This document shows, in pieces, positions 37,027 through 47,405 of a DNA stretch of 64,000 nt (the stretch's first letter is position 1; each line of letters begins with the position of its first letter). This DNA is from Streptomyces sp. A 4/2. GTDB taxonomy: Bacteria; Actinomycetota; Actinomycetes; Streptomycetales; Streptomycetaceae. The notes beneath the pieces are model-generated. The model made no database searches, had not been told where the DNA came from, and saw only the letters and a list, made by a program, of their open reading frames with translations. The stretch is from positions 248,001 through 312,000 of the forward strand of contig NZ_CALNVW010000010.1 in assembly GCF_940670765.1 (NCBI RefSeq), read 5' to 3'. The position numbers and the translations under genes were made by a program.

Positions 37027-38667
37027 TCACGAACAGCTCGTCCCGTACGCCGGGACCTTCCCGTTCAGCAGATACGCGTTCGCCGTACCGTCGATGCACG
37101 CGCTGCCCTTGCCGTACGAGCAGTGTCCCTCGCCGCCCTTCCAGCTCACCAGCACGCCCACGCCCCGGCCGAGCCGGTGTGCCATCCGCTCGGCGCCGCC
37201 GTACGGGGTCGCGGGGTCGCCCGTGTTGCCGATGACCAGGATCGGCGGGGCGCCGTCGGCGGTCACCTCCATGCGCTTCGTGGCCCCCTCGACCGGCCAG
37301 TACGTGCACTGGTTCAGCGCCCAGGCGAACTGTGCGCCGAACAGCGGGGACGCCTTGCGGTAGGCGGGCAACTGCCGCTGGATCTCCGCCTGCTGGACCG
37401 GCACGCCGAAGTCCGCGCAGCTGGTCGCCGAGAAGACGTTGTTGCTGTTCGCGTAGTGGCCCTTGGCGTCGCGGCCCGTCATCTGGTCGGCCACGGCCAG
37501 CAGCGCGGACGGGTCGTGGCTGCGGAGATACCCGGCCACCGCGCGGGAGATTCCCGACCAGCCGGAGGCCGGGGAGTACAGCGCGCCCTCGATCGCGGTG
37601 AGTGCCAGCGAGTCGTTGAGCTTCCGGCCGCCCGGGGCGGTCGCGGGGTGCTTCTCCAGACCGGACACCAGGTCGATCAGTACCTGCTCGACCGCCTTCG
37701 GGGTGGAGCGGTGCAGCGGGCAGAGGTACGTGGCGGCCACGCAGGCCCGCGCGTAGTGGTCCAGGGCCAGTTGGAAGCCCTTGAGCTGGTAGAGCGCCCC
37801 GTCCTCGTAGTCCTTGTCGGGGTTCATGACACCGTCGAGAACCATCCGGCCGACCTGCTGCGGGAAGAGGTGGGCGTAGGTCGCGCCCAGTTCCGTACCG
37901 TAGGAGAAGCCGTAGTAGTTCAGCTTCTCGTCCCCGACGGCCGCGCGGATCCGGTCCAGGTCCCGGGCCACATCGGTGGTCCGCAGGTGGGGGAGAAGCG
38001 GGCCGGACTTCTGCTCGCACCGCGTCGCGAAGTTCCGGGTGGCGTCCATCCAGGCCTTGGCCTCGGCCGGGGTGTCCGGGGTGGAGTCGACGGCGTTCAG
38101 CGCGTCGGTCTCCCGGTCGGTGAGGCAGTGCACGGGGGCGCTGTTGCCGACCCCGCGCGGATCGAAACTCACCAGGTCGTAACGGGTGTTGAGCTTCGCG
38201 AAGGTGGGGCCGAAGGCGGGCAGCGCGTCGACCCCGGAGCCGCCGGGGCCGCCGAAGTTGTAGACCAGCGAGCCGAGGCGCTTGCCGGGGCCGGTGGCGC
38301 GGTGCCGGATCAGGGCCAGCGGGACGGTCCTGCCGCCGGGGGCGGCGTAGTCGAGCGGGACGTCCAGGGTGGCGCAGGTCCACCCGGCGCCGGGCGCCTT
38401 GCCGCCGCCCTGGTCCACGGAGGGTGCGGGGCAGGCGGCCCAGACCGGCCGCTGGTGCGGCTTCGCCGGGGTGGTGGCGGCTGCCGTGCCGCCGAGCAGC
38501 AGGGACGTGGCGGTCGCGCAGCCCACCGCGCAGCCCACCGCGCGGACCACGGCCCGGCGGAGCGGCCGGGCGTACGGCTCGCGGTACGGCCTGCGGGGCG
38601 ACGAGCGATGGGGCTTACGGGACGTCACATTACGCGGCGTCACATCATGAGGCGTCATGTCGATCAT
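37027..38667 (-). CDS. Secreted alpha/beta hydrolase, tripeptidyl-aminopeptidase type
   Basis: This 546-aa protein has a long basic N-terminus and a hydrophobic export signal (about 35-60, ending TAAATTPA). The hydrolase domain has oxyanion FGGPGGSG, nucleophile YGFSYGTELGA, Asp in GNTGDPATPY and His in GGEGHCSYG, and a C-terminal TAP-like domain. Relatives cleave tripeptides from secreted proteins. The start is ATG 38667 or 38658. The leader region is built of short repeats (CGTCACAT-type at the start, a 12-bp duplication encoding AVGCAVGC). Confidence 0.87.
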   Translation of the reverse strand: MIDMTPHDVTPRNVTSRKPHRSSPRRPYREPYARPLRRAVVRAVGCAVGCATATSLLLGGTAAATTPAKPHQRPVWAACPAPSVDQGGGKAPGAGWTCATLDVPLDYAAPGGRTVPLALIRHRATGPGKRLGSLVYNFGGPGGSGVDALPAFGPTFAKLNTRYDLVSFDPRGVGNSAPVHCLTDRETDALNAVDSTPDTPAEAKAWMDATRNFATRCEQKSGPLLPHLRTTDVARDLDRIRAAVGDEKLNYYGFSYGTELGATYAHLFPQQVGRMVLDGVMNPDKDYEDGALYQLKGFQLALDHYARACVAATYLCPLHRSTPKAVEQVLIDLVSGLEKHPATAPGGRKLNDSLALTAIEGALYSPASGWSGISRAVAGYLRSHDPSALLAVADQMTGRDAKGHYANSNNVFSATSCADFGVPVQQAEIQRQLPAYRKASPLFGAQFAWALNQCTYWPVEGATKRMEVTADGAPPILVIGNTGDPATPYGGAERMAHRLGRGVGVLVSWKGGEGHCSYGKGSACIDGTANAYLLNGKVPAYGTSCS

Positions 38668-38815
38668 CTTCGGGTGACCGTGCCCGTCGCGCCTCGCGCA
38701 CGGGCCGTACGGGGGACCCCCGGGCACCCCCGTGAGTTGTCCACAGGCCTACGGCTCCGGACGCACCTGCGCGTAACCTGGAATCGGACACGTACTCCAG
38801 GGGGAGGGGTCGCAA

Positions 38816-39181
38816 GTGCAGTGGTTCTGGTGGGTATTCGCCTTCTTCATGGTGGGCGGTTTCGGCTGGATCGCCGACGCCGGCCGCACCGCGCTGCGCA
38901 CACGCCACGAGCGCAGGATGGAACGGCTGGAGACGGCCGAGCGGGAACGACGGGAGATCGAGGCCGCGCACAGACCGCCCGAGCCGGTCTGCGGCTGCAC
39001 GCACCATCTCGCCAAGCACGACCGGCAGGGCAAGTGCCACGAGACCGTCGAGATACCGACGGCCTGGGACGAGAACAAGAAGCCGGTGGGTTTCGAGCCC
39101 GGCGTCTGCAACTGCCAGCAGTACGTGGGACCGCAGCCGCTCTCCCAGGTCTACGCGGACGAGCTCACCGACCTGGCGTGA
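38816..39181 (+). CDS. Small membrane protein with Cys/His cluster
   Basis: This 121-aa protein has an N-terminal membrane segment (residues 3-20), a charged helix (24-52) likely to be coiled coil, and a C-terminal domain with Cys at 59, 61, 74, 98 and 100 and His at 63, 64, 68 and 75. The CxC…C…CxC layout suggests a metal site. The family is not recognised. GTG 38816 follows GGGGGAGGGG. Its last 17 bases overlap the convergent methyltransferase gene. Confidence 0.78.
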   Translation: MQWFWWVFAFFMVGGFGWIADAGRTALRTRHERRMERLETAERERREIEAAHRPPEPVCGCTHHLAKHDRQGKCHETVEIPTAWDENKKPVGFEPGVCNCQQYVGPQPLSQVYADELTDLA

Positions 39182-40409
39182 CCGCCGTCGCGGGCCGCCC
39201 GACGAGCATGGTGGGTGCGCCCGCGACCCGGGTGAGGAAGACCGTCGCCGCGTTCGGCCCCTGTGGCTTCACCTTGCGGCGCACCTCTTCCGGCTCGACC
39301 GCCGAACCGCGCTTCTTGACGGTCAGGTTGCCCACCTCCCGCTCGCGCAGCAGGGCCTTCAGCTTCTTCAGACCGAAGGGGAGGGCGTCGGTGATCTCGT
39401 AGGCGGTCGCGTACGGCGTGGGGCGCAGCTCGTCCGCCGTGATGTACGCGATCGTCTCGTCGATCAGCCCGCCGTCCAGCTCCTCGGCGGCCTCGGCGAC
39501 CAGATGGGCGCGGATGACGGCGCCGTCCGGCTCGTACAGGTACCGGCCGAGCGGCCGGACCGGCGGGTCGGGCAGACCGCGGCCGGTGAGGACCGCGCCG
39601 GAGGGGAGCAGGGTGGCGCGGCGCAGCCCCGGTCGCGTACCGAACCAGAGCACCGCCTCCTTGACGTCCCCGCCGTCCGAGATCCACTCCGCCTCGGCGT
39701 CCCCGGGGATCATCTCGTGCGGGATGCCGGGGGCGATCTTGATGGCTCCGGTACCGCCGCGTACCGCCTCGGTCGCCCAGGACAGCGGTGGTGAGTACGC
39801 CTCGGGGTTGAAGATCCGGCCCCGCCCGCCACGGCGCGCGGGGTCGACGAAGACTGCGCCGTGCGAGGCGGCGTCGGACGGGGCGGTGTCGGACGGAGCG
39901 GCGTTGGACGGCGCGCTGTACGGGGCCGTGTCGATCTCCTGCACGTCCGCGCAGCGCACCTCGATCAGGTCGCTGAGGCCGAGGGCGACGGCGTTGGCCC
40001 CGGCCACGGCCGCCGTCAGCGGATCGCGGTCGACCGCCAGTACGGAGATCCCGGCGCGGGCGAGCGCGATCGCGTCCCCGCCGATGCCGCAGCAGAGGTC
40101 GGCGACGCTGCGTACATCCAGCTCGGCCAGGCGGCGGGCGCGGTGTTCGGCGACGGAGCGGCGGGTGGACTGCTCGACGCCGTTGGGCGTGAAGAACATC
40201 CGGTACGCGTCCTCGGCCCCGAACTTCGCCACCGCCCGCTGCCGCAGCCGGGCCTGGGCCAGCGCGGCCGTGACCAGTTCGGCCGGGTACGCGCGGCGCA
40301 GCCGGGTGGCGACGGCCAGTTCCTGCGCGGGGTCGTAGTCCCGCAGGGATGCCAGCAGGGCGGGGCCCTCGTCGGTGAGCAGCGCGGAGAAGGAGTCGAG
40401 GTCGGTCAC
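39165..40409 (-). CDS. Class I SAM-dependent methyltransferase, THUMP-like
   Basis: This 414-aa protein has an N-terminal helical region (1-90), a Rossmann methyltransferase domain with SAM motif ADLCCGIGGDAIALARAG (about 108-125) and VLAVDRDP, and a C-terminal THUMP-like domain. A Ser/Ala/Pro/Asp stretch (APSNAAPSDTAPSDAASHG, about residue 190) looks like a small in-frame repeat expansion. The substrate is probably RNA but unproven. The start is GTG 40409. It converges with the Cys-rich gene. Confidence 0.82.
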   Translation of the reverse strand: MTDLDSFSALLTDEGPALLASLRDYDPAQELAVATRLRRAYPAELVTAALAQARLRQRAVAKFGAEDAYRMFFTPNGVEQSTRRSVAEHRARRLAELDVRSVADLCCGIGGDAIALARAGISVLAVDRDPLTAAVAGANAVALGLSDLIEVRCADVQEIDTAPYSAPSNAAPSDTAPSDAASHGAVFVDPARRGGRGRIFNPEAYSPPLSWATEAVRGGTGAIKIAPGIPHEMIPGDAEAEWISDGGDVKEAVLWFGTRPGLRRATLLPSGAVLTGRGLPDPPVRPLGRYLYEPDGAVIRAHLVAEAAEELDGGLIDETIAYITADELRPTPYATAYEITDALPFGLKKLKALLREREVGNLTVKKRGSAVEPEEVRRKVKPQGPNAATVFLTRVAGAPTMLVGRPATAVTPGR

Positions 40410-40642
40410 CGGTCCATTGTGGGCCTTGACCGGTAGAGCGAGTCGAGGGCGATGCTCATGGGGAAGGGGACGGCGAGCCGCCGCACCACCTGGCTGTGGA
40501 AGCCGGTCTGCGGCGACCTCGTGACGAGCGCTCCGTCGATGAGCTCGAACCGCGGTGCCGACGGAGGAATCCGGTCCGGATCGTCCACCGTCCAACCGCC
40601 GGGCGGTGGAGGGAACCAGTCGGGGAGCGGTTCCGCGGTCAT
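40406..40642 (-). pseudogene. Uma2-type endonuclease remnant
   Basis: The first 55 residues ([20 protein letters not shown]…[12 protein letters not shown]) resemble the N-terminus of Uma2/DUF820 nuclease-fold proteins, which are normally about 180-200 aa. The reading frame then loses similarity and stops at 78 aa, at the start of the methyltransferase gene. The PD-(D/E)XK core is missing, so this is most simply a truncated remnant. It lies directly upstream of the groES promoter. Confidence 0.55.
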
Positions 40643-40682
40643 GGCGGCAACGGTGGCGGCGCTCGGACATCGACGGGCCGAA

Positions 40683-40756
40683 TTGGCACTCCGCTTGACC
40701 GAGTGCTAACCGCCGTCCTAGTCTCAGTTCTGGCACTCCCCACGGGAGAGTGCCAA
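40683..40756 (+). promoter_or_regulatory. groES promoter with two CIRCE elements
   Basis: CIRCE 1 is TTGGCACTC-N9-GAGTGCTAA (40683-40709) and CIRCE 2 is CTGGCACTC-N9-GAGTGCCAA (40730-40756). A -35 TTGACC (40695-40700) lies in the spacer of CIRCE 1, and TAGTCT (40719-40724) follows after 18 bases. Transcription should start near the edge of CIRCE 2. HrcA binding would block the promoter, giving heat-shock induction. Confidence 0.92.
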
Positions 40757-40855
40757 ATATGGCGACGGGCCGGTCCGGCACCCGCGACGACGGATCCATC
40801 CGGTCGCCACCCAAACAGTTCACCCCGTGAGATCTCCGAAGGGGGAGACCGGATC

Positions 40856-41164
40856 GTGTCGACAACCAGCTCCAAGGTTGCCATTAAGCCGCTTGAGGAC
40901 CGCATCGTGGTCCAGCCGCTCGACGCCGAGCAGACCACGGCCTCCGGCCTGGTCATTCCGGACACCGCCAAGGAGAAGCCCCAGGAGGGCGTCGTCCTGG
41001 CCGTGGGTCCGGGCCGCTTCGAGAACGGCGAGCGTCTTCCGCTCGACGTCAAGACCGGCGATGTCGTGCTGTACAGCAAGTACGGCGGCACCGAGGTGAA
41101 GTACAGCGGCGAGGAGTACCTCGTCCTCTCGGCTCGCGACGTTCTCGCGATCGTCGAGAAGTAA
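40856..41164 (+). CDS. groES: Co-chaperonin GroES
   Basis: This 102-aa heptameric lid of the chaperonin contains [25 protein letters not shown], the mobile-loop region, and [21 protein letters not shown], both standard. The GTG at 40856 follows GGGGGAGA. It is cotranscribed with groEL1 but separated from it by a terminator-like hairpin. Confidence 0.97.
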   Translation: MSTTSSKVAIKPLEDRIVVQPLDAEQTTASGLVIPDTAKEKPQEGVVLAVGPGRFENGERLPLDVKTGDVVLYSKYGGTEVKYSGEEYLVLSARDVLAIVEK

Positions 41165-41185
41165 TTCACCGACGTTTTTCTTGAT

Positions 41186-41258
41186 CTGCGCCCCTGGCCC
41201 CCCACATCTGCTGTGTTCGCACACCGAGTGACGGGCACCAGGGGCGCAGTTCTTTTTT
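41186..41258 (+). terminator. Long-loop terminator-like hairpin between groES and groEL
   Basis: CTGCGCCCCTGG (41186-41197) pairs perfectly with CCAGGGGCGCAG (41238-41249), followed by TTCTTTTTT (41250-41258). The loop is 40 bases. This would stop part of the transcription after groES and lower groEL relative to groES, or mark an RNA-processing site. Confidence 0.7.
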
Positions 41259-41269
41259 GAGAGGACTGA

Positions 41270-42901
<1,632 letters not shown>

Positions 42902-42920
42902 GGCTGAATCACCGCACGGC

Positions 42921-42958
42921 TGAGGCCCGGCACCCCTGCGAAGGGGTGCCGGGCCTCA
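42921..42958 (+). terminator. 17-bp terminator hairpin after groEL1
   Basis: Bases 42921-42937 are perfectly complementary to 42942-42958 around GCGA, just after the groEL1 stop. It may serve both strands, as the next gene converges. Confidence 0.8.
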
Positions 42959-43062
42959 GTGCTTTCCGCTTCCGGGCCGTTCGTACGGGTCCGGTTCCCG
43001 GATACCCGGCGCTCCCAGGTTGTCCGGGCACCGGGGTTGCCCAGGGCCTGTTTCCCGGCCGG

Positions 43063-44091
43063 TTACGCGGAGTGGTTCAGGTCCGACGGAAGCACCGGGT
43101 CCGCGAACTCCTGCCCGGACGCGTACCGTTCGAGCTCGTCCAGCGCCTGGTCCGCCATCCGGTACAGCTCCCCGCCGAGCGATCCCGCGACATGCGGCGT
43201 CAGCAGTACGTTCGGCAGGTCGTAGAGCGGCGATCCCGCGTACGGGGTCTCGGGATCCGTCACATCGAGCACGGCGTGCAGCCGCCCGCCCGCCAGCTCG
43301 GGCAGCAGCGCCGCCTCGTCGATCAGCGAGCCCCGCGCGGTGTTGATCAGCGTCGCCCCGTCCGGCATGGCCGCCAGCTGACGGGCGCCGATCATGTGCC
43401 GGGTGGCGGGGAGCTGCGGGGCGTGCACCGACACGATGTCGCTGCGGGTGCACAGTTCGTCCAGCGGGACCGCTTCCACCCCGAGCGCGGCGGCCCCGGC
43501 CGCGTCGACGAACGGGTCGTACAGCAGGACCCGCAGGTCGAAGGGGCGCAGCAGCTCGATCACCCGGCGTCCGATGCGGGACGCGCCGATGATGCCGACG
43601 GTGCGGCGGTAGTTGCCCGCGCCGTCGAGTGCGTCCCGCCAGTCCTGGTCGCCGCGCATCGCGCGGTACCGGTGCGCGGACTGGAGCACCTGCTTGTTGG
43701 CGAAGAGGATCGCGGCGAGCGTGTACTCGGCGACGGGCAGGGCGTTGGCCGCGGCGGCCGAGGCGACGGTGATGCCGCGCTCCCAGCAGGCCTCGGTGAT
43801 GTGGTGCTTGACCGAGCCCGCCGCGTGGACGACGGCCCGCAGCCTGGGCGCCGCGTCCAGGACCTGAGGGGTGAGCGGGGTCGCTCCCCAGCAGGTGAAG
43901 AGGACTTCGGCCTCGGCGAGGGCGGCGGCGACCTCGGGGGTGGGGTCGGCGAGGTCGTGGGCGACCAGTCGGCTGTCCGTACGGGCCAGGGCGGTGAGCC
44001 GGACGTGGTGGCGCTCGGTGAGCAGGCGCTCGGCGATGCCGGGAGCCATGGCGAGCAGGACGCCCGGCCGATTGTCAGTGGCGTGGTGCAT
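43063..44091 (-). CDS. D-isomer-specific 2-hydroxyacid dehydrogenase
   Basis: This 342-aa NAD-dependent oxidoreductase has catalytic residues Arg in NTARGSLIDE, Glu in VTDPETP and His in LTPHVAGS. The nucleotide-binding loop reads GIIGASRIGRRV, with Ser where most members have the middle Gly of GxGxxG. The substrate is unknown. It is last in the minus-strand run binding protein-permease-permease, 53 bases after the second permease, so it probably acts on a sugar-acid product of the imported substrate. Confidence 0.87.
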   Translation of the reverse strand: MHHATDNRPGVLLAMAPGIAERLLTERHHVRLTALARTDSRLVAHDLADPTPEVAAALAEAEVLFTCWGATPLTPQVLDAAPRLRAVVHAAGSVKHHITEACWERGITVASAAAANALPVAEYTLAAILFANKQVLQSAHRYRAMRGDQDWRDALDGAGNYRRTVGIIGASRIGRRVIELLRPFDLRVLLYDPFVDAAGAAALGVEAVPLDELCTRSDIVSVHAPQLPATRHMIGARQLAAMPDGATLINTARGSLIDEAALLPELAGGRLHAVLDVTDPETPYAGSPLYDLPNVLLTPHVAGSLGGELYRMADQALDELERYASGQEFADPVLPSDLNHSA

Positions 44092-44144
44092 GGTGGTCCC
44101 AGTGCTCCTTCTCGGGTGCTCCGGCGGGGGTCAAGAGGCGGGGG

Positions 44145-45002
44145 TCACTTGACACTTCCGGCTGTCAGGCCGGCCTTCCAGTGCCGCTGGAGGGAGACGA
44201 AGGCGACGATCAGGGGGATGACGGCGAGCAGGGACCCGGTGACGACGAGCGGATAGAAGCTCGGCTCGCCGTGGGTGTTGGTGTTCCAGGAGTACAGACC
44301 GAGGCTCAGCGGGAAGAGGTTCCGGTCCGAGAGCATCACCAGGGGGAGGAAGAAGTTGTTCCAGATCGCGGTGAACTGGAAGAGGAAGACGGTCACGAAC
44401 CCCGGCATGACCATGGGAAGACCGATCGACCAGAAGGTGCGCAGCTCGCCCGCCCCGTCGATACGGGCGGCCTCCAGCGCCTCGTTCGGGATGTAACCGG
44501 CGCTGAAGACCCGGGCGAGGTAGACGCCGAAGGGGTTGACCAGCACCGGGATCAGCACCGACCAGTAGGTGTTGACGATCCCGATCTTGCTGGCGAGCAG
44601 GTACATCGGCAGCGCGAGCGCGGTGGTGGGCACCAGCACGCCCAGCAGGACGAGGCCGAAGAGCTTCTCCTTGCCGCGGAATTCGTACTTGTCGAAGGCG
44701 TACCCGGCGGCGACACAGATCAGCGAGCAGACGACAGCGCCGACGCCCGCGTACAGCAGGCTGTTGCCGTACCAGCGGAAGTAGACGCCGTCCCCGTAGG
44801 AGGCCAGGTCGGACAGGTTCTGGCCGAGGTTGAAGCCCTTGAAGGAGAAGGCGTTCCCGGCGAGCAGGCCGCCGGTGTCCTTGGTGGAGGCGGTGACCAG
44901 CCAGATGAGGGGGAAGAGCATGTAGACGACGGCCAGGACGAGTGCGCCGTTGACCGCGGTCTTCGAGAGCCAGCGGTTCCTGTGCGCGGGGCGGGGGCTC
45001 AT
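44145..45002 (-). CDS. Carbohydrate ABC transporter permease (MalG-like)
   Basis: This 285-aa inner-membrane protein has six hydrophobic segments and the EAA loop (EALEAARIDGAGELRTFWSIGLPMV, about 190-214, written here as key region), which contacts the ATPase. The length and order fit the MalG half of a CUT1 sugar importer. Its ATG overlaps the stop of the upstream permease (ATGA). No ATPase gene is nearby; in Streptomyces such importers usually share MsiK encoded elsewhere. Confidence 0.93.
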   Translation of the reverse strand: MSPRPAHRNRWLSKTAVNGALVLAVVYMLFPLIWLVTASTKDTGGLLAGNAFSFKGFNLGQNLSDLASYGDGVYFRWYGNSLLYAGVGAVVCSLICVAAGYAFDKYEFRGKEKLFGLVLLGVLVPTTALALPMYLLASKIGIVNTYWSVLIPVLVNPFGVYLARVFSAGYIPNEALEAARIDGAGELRTFWSIGLPMVMPGFVTVFLFQFTAIWNNFFLPLVMLSDRNLFPLSLGLYSWNTNTHGEPSFYPLVVTGSLLAVIPLIVAFVSLQRHWKAGLTAGSVK

Positions 45003-45886
45003 GCGTTCTTCCCCTTGCGGCCGGTGAAGCGGGTGACGAGGAACGACAGCAGCGCGGCGGCGAGCGCGAGGAGTACGGAGGCGGAGGCCGCGAGCCCGTA
45101 GTCGTTGCGGGAGAAGGCCGCGGTGTACGCGTACATGTTCGGTGTCCAGGTGGAGGAGACGGCTGACCCGGAGCCGCTGTTGAGGATCAGCGGCTCGGTG
45201 AACAGCTGGAGCGATCCGATGACGGTGAACAGCGCGACCATCACGACGGAGGCGCGGATCAGCGGGAGTTTGATGCTGAGGGCGGTGCGCCAGCCACCGG
45301 CGCCGTCCACCGTGGCCGCTTCGAGCACGGACCGGTCGATGGCCTGCAGCGCGGCGTAGAAGATCACCATGTTGTAGCCGAGCCACTCCCACAGCGCGAT
45401 GTTGACGATGGAGGGGAGAGCACCCGAAGAGGAGAAGAAGTTGAATCCGATGCCGCCGGAGTGCATCGCGGAGACCACCGGGCTCAGTCCGGGTGTGTAG
45501 AGGTACACCCAGATCAGTGCGGCGATGATGCCGGGCACGGCGTGCGGCAGGAAGAGCGCCAGCTGGAAGAAGCGCTTGGCACGGGCCAGCGCGGAGTCCA
45601 GCAGCAGCGCCAGTGCGAGGGCCCCGCAGACCATCAGGGGGATGTAGATGACGCAGTATCCGAGGAGTACGCCGAAGCCCTCGCGGAAGGCCCGGTCACC
45701 CAGCGCCGCCGCGTAGTTGTCGAGACCGGAGAAGACGGACTCGGTGCCGCCGAACCCCAGTCCCGACTGCTTCTCGGTGAAGAGGCTGAGCCAGACCGCG
45801 TATCCGATCGGCACCAGCATCACAGCGGTGAACAGGACGTAGAAGGGGGTCAGCAGTATTGCGGCGGCGCGGGTGCGGGCCTTCAT
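44999..45886 (-). CDS. Carbohydrate ABC transporter permease (MalF-like)
   Basis: This 295-aa six-segment permease has an EAA-type loop (LEAATVDGAGGWRTALSIKLPLI) and an N-terminal membrane segment (LLTPFYVLFTAVMLVPIGYAVWLSLF, about 10-35). It starts 5 bases after the binding-protein gene and overlaps the second permease by 4 bases, making one operon. Confidence 0.93.
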   Translation of the reverse strand: MKARTRAAAILLTPFYVLFTAVMLVPIGYAVWLSLFTEKQSGLGFGGTESVFSGLDNYAAALGDRAFREGFGVLLGYCVIYIPLMVCGALALALLLDSALARAKRFFQLALFLPHAVPGIIAALIWVYLYTPGLSPVVSAMHSGGIGFNFFSSSGALPSIVNIALWEWLGYNMVIFYAALQAIDRSVLEAATVDGAGGWRTALSIKLPLIRASVVMVALFTVIGSLQLFTEPLILNSGSGSAVSSTWTPNMYAYTAAFSRNDYGLAASASVLLALAAALLSFLVTRFTGRKGKNA

Positions 45887-45891
45887 TCCGA

Positions 45892-47211
45892 TCAGCCCTC
45901 GACCTTCAGGCCGCGCTTCTTCAGTTCCTTGACGGTCGCGTCATGGCCTGCCTTGACCGCGTCGGGGATCGTGGTGCCACCACTGGCCACCTTGCCGAAC
46001 TCGTCCTTGATCGCGGTGTTCGTGGTGCCGGTCGCCGGGCCCCAGGTCCAGCCCTGCTTGATCGAGGCAGCCGCGGTGCCGAACAGCTGGTAGATGTCCT
46101 GGCCGCCGTAGAACGAGGCGTCGAAGGACTCCTTCGCGACGGGCAGCAGCTCCGTGGCGGCCGGGTAGGCGCTCGAAGTACCCGAGGAGATACGGGCCTT
46201 GACGCCCTCCTTGGTGGTCGACATCCACTTGGCGAACTCGACCGCGGCATCGACGTGCTTGCTGCCCTTGGTCACGGCCCAGGTGGAGCCGCCGAGCATG
46301 CCGCTGGCGGGCTTACCGTCCCAGGACGGCATCGGGGCGACGGCCCACTTGCCGCTCTGCTCGGGCAGCGTCGCCTTCATGACGCCCGCTCCCCAGGCGG
46401 CGCCGAGGTAGCCGATGGTGCCGCCGCTCTTCAGGGAATTGGTCCACTCCGGGCTGAACGACGCCTGCGAGCGGATCAGGTCGTCCTTGACCAGGCCCTG
46501 CCAGTAGTCGGAGACCTTGGTGGTGGCGGGATCGGTGGTGTTGATCTTCCAGGTGTCACCGTCGGCCTTGAACCACTGGGCCCCGGCCTGCCAGACCATG
46601 GCCTGGAAGGTGGTCGGGTCGTCCGGGAAGAAGGTGCCGATCCGGGCCTTCTTGTCGGCCTTCTTGATCTTCTCGGCGGCCTTGCGGAAGTCGTCCCAGG
46701 TCTTGGGGACTTCGACGCCGTACTTGGTGAAGAGGTCCTTGCGGTAGTAGAACGCCTGCGGCGACGCGTCGAAGGGGACGGCCCAGTTCTTGCCGCCGAG
46801 GGTGGTCTGCTCCACGGCCTGCGGCAGGAACTTCTTCTTGACGTCGTCGGTCATGTACGAGCTGATGTCCTGGAGCGCGCCCTGGCTGACGTACTCCGGC
46901 AGCTGCGGGTACTCGATGGAGACCAGGTCGGGGGCGTTGCCCGCCTTGACCGCGTTGGAGATCTTGGCGTAGCCGCCCGCGTTGCCGGACGGGATCTCCT
47001 CGAACTTCACGTGGATGTTCTTGTGCGAGGCGTTGAACGCGTCCACGGTCTCCTTGGAGCCCTTGGTCCAGCCCCAGTAGGTGATGTTCGCGGGCTTGCC
47101 GTCCGTGGCCTTCGCGGTGTCGTCGCCGCTGCCGCCGCAAGCCGTGAGGACGGCCAGGGCGGTGGCGGCGCCGGCTATGGAAAGGGACGTTCTGCTCCAA
47201 CTGCGGCTCAC
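45892..47211 (-). CDS. Sugar-binding lipoprotein of an ABC importer
   Basis: This 439-aa family-1 extracellular solute-binding protein has the signal peptide ending in the lipobox LTAC (Cys about residue 25), then GGSGDD. The mature part shows ITYWGWTKGSKETVDAFN and the C-terminal AVEFAKWMSTTKEG, standard for oligosaccharide binders. The start is GTG with CAGGAG upstream. It is first in the operon and is preceded by a promoter with two copies of the shared operator motif. Confidence 0.93.
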   Translation of the reverse strand: MSRSWSRTSLSIAGAATALAVLTACGGSGDDTAKATDGKPANITYWGWTKGSKETVDAFNASHKNIHVKFEEIPSGNAGGYAKISNAVKAGNAPDLVSIEYPQLPEYVSQGALQDISSYMTDDVKKKFLPQAVEQTTLGGKNWAVPFDASPQAFYYRKDLFTKYGVEVPKTWDDFRKAAEKIKKADKKARIGTFFPDDPTTFQAMVWQAGAQWFKADGDTWKINTTDPATTKVSDYWQGLVKDDLIRSQASFSPEWTNSLKSGGTIGYLGAAWGAGVMKATLPEQSGKWAVAPMPSWDGKPASGMLGGSTWAVTKGSKHVDAAVEFAKWMSTTKEGVKARISSGTSSAYPAATELLPVAKESFDASFYGGQDIYQLFGTAAASIKQGWTWGPATGTTNTAIKDEFGKVASGGTTIPDAVKAGHDATVKELKKRGLKVEG

Positions 47212-47253
47212 AGCGAGACTCCTGAGCTAGCGGCGACATTGACGTTGGCCGTG

Positions 47254-47305
47254 ATCCTTGGCCTCTCAATGACCGAAGTCAAGAGCGAAAGATTGAATGA
47301 TCGAA
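47254..47305 (-). promoter_or_regulatory. Promoter and paired operators of the sugar importer
   Basis: Read on the minus strand, TTGACT (47282-47277) and AAGGAT (47259-47254) are spaced by 17 bases. TTCGGTCATTG (47277-47267) overlaps the -35/spacer, and a perfect TTCGATCATTC (47305-47295) lies 28 bases further upstream. The same two-copy arrangement occurs at the DUF2264 promoter, so both are probably bound by the regulator encoded between them. Confidence 0.7.
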
Positions 47306-47357
47306 AAAAGATCAGAGCGTTATCGGAATCCAGGGTCCGCCGGACGCGCTCCGGGGG

Positions 47358-47401
47358 CCTGCTACGGGCCGCCCGCCAGCCTGCTACGGGCCGCCCGTCG
47401 G
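47358..47401. repeat. Two tandem 22-bp repeats
   Basis: CCTGCTACGGGCCGCCCG followed by four variable bases occurs at 47358-47379 and 47380-47401, just past the regulator stop codon. A shorter third TACGGG copy follows inside the coding end. Confidence 0.85.
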
Positions 47402-47405
47402 CCCC

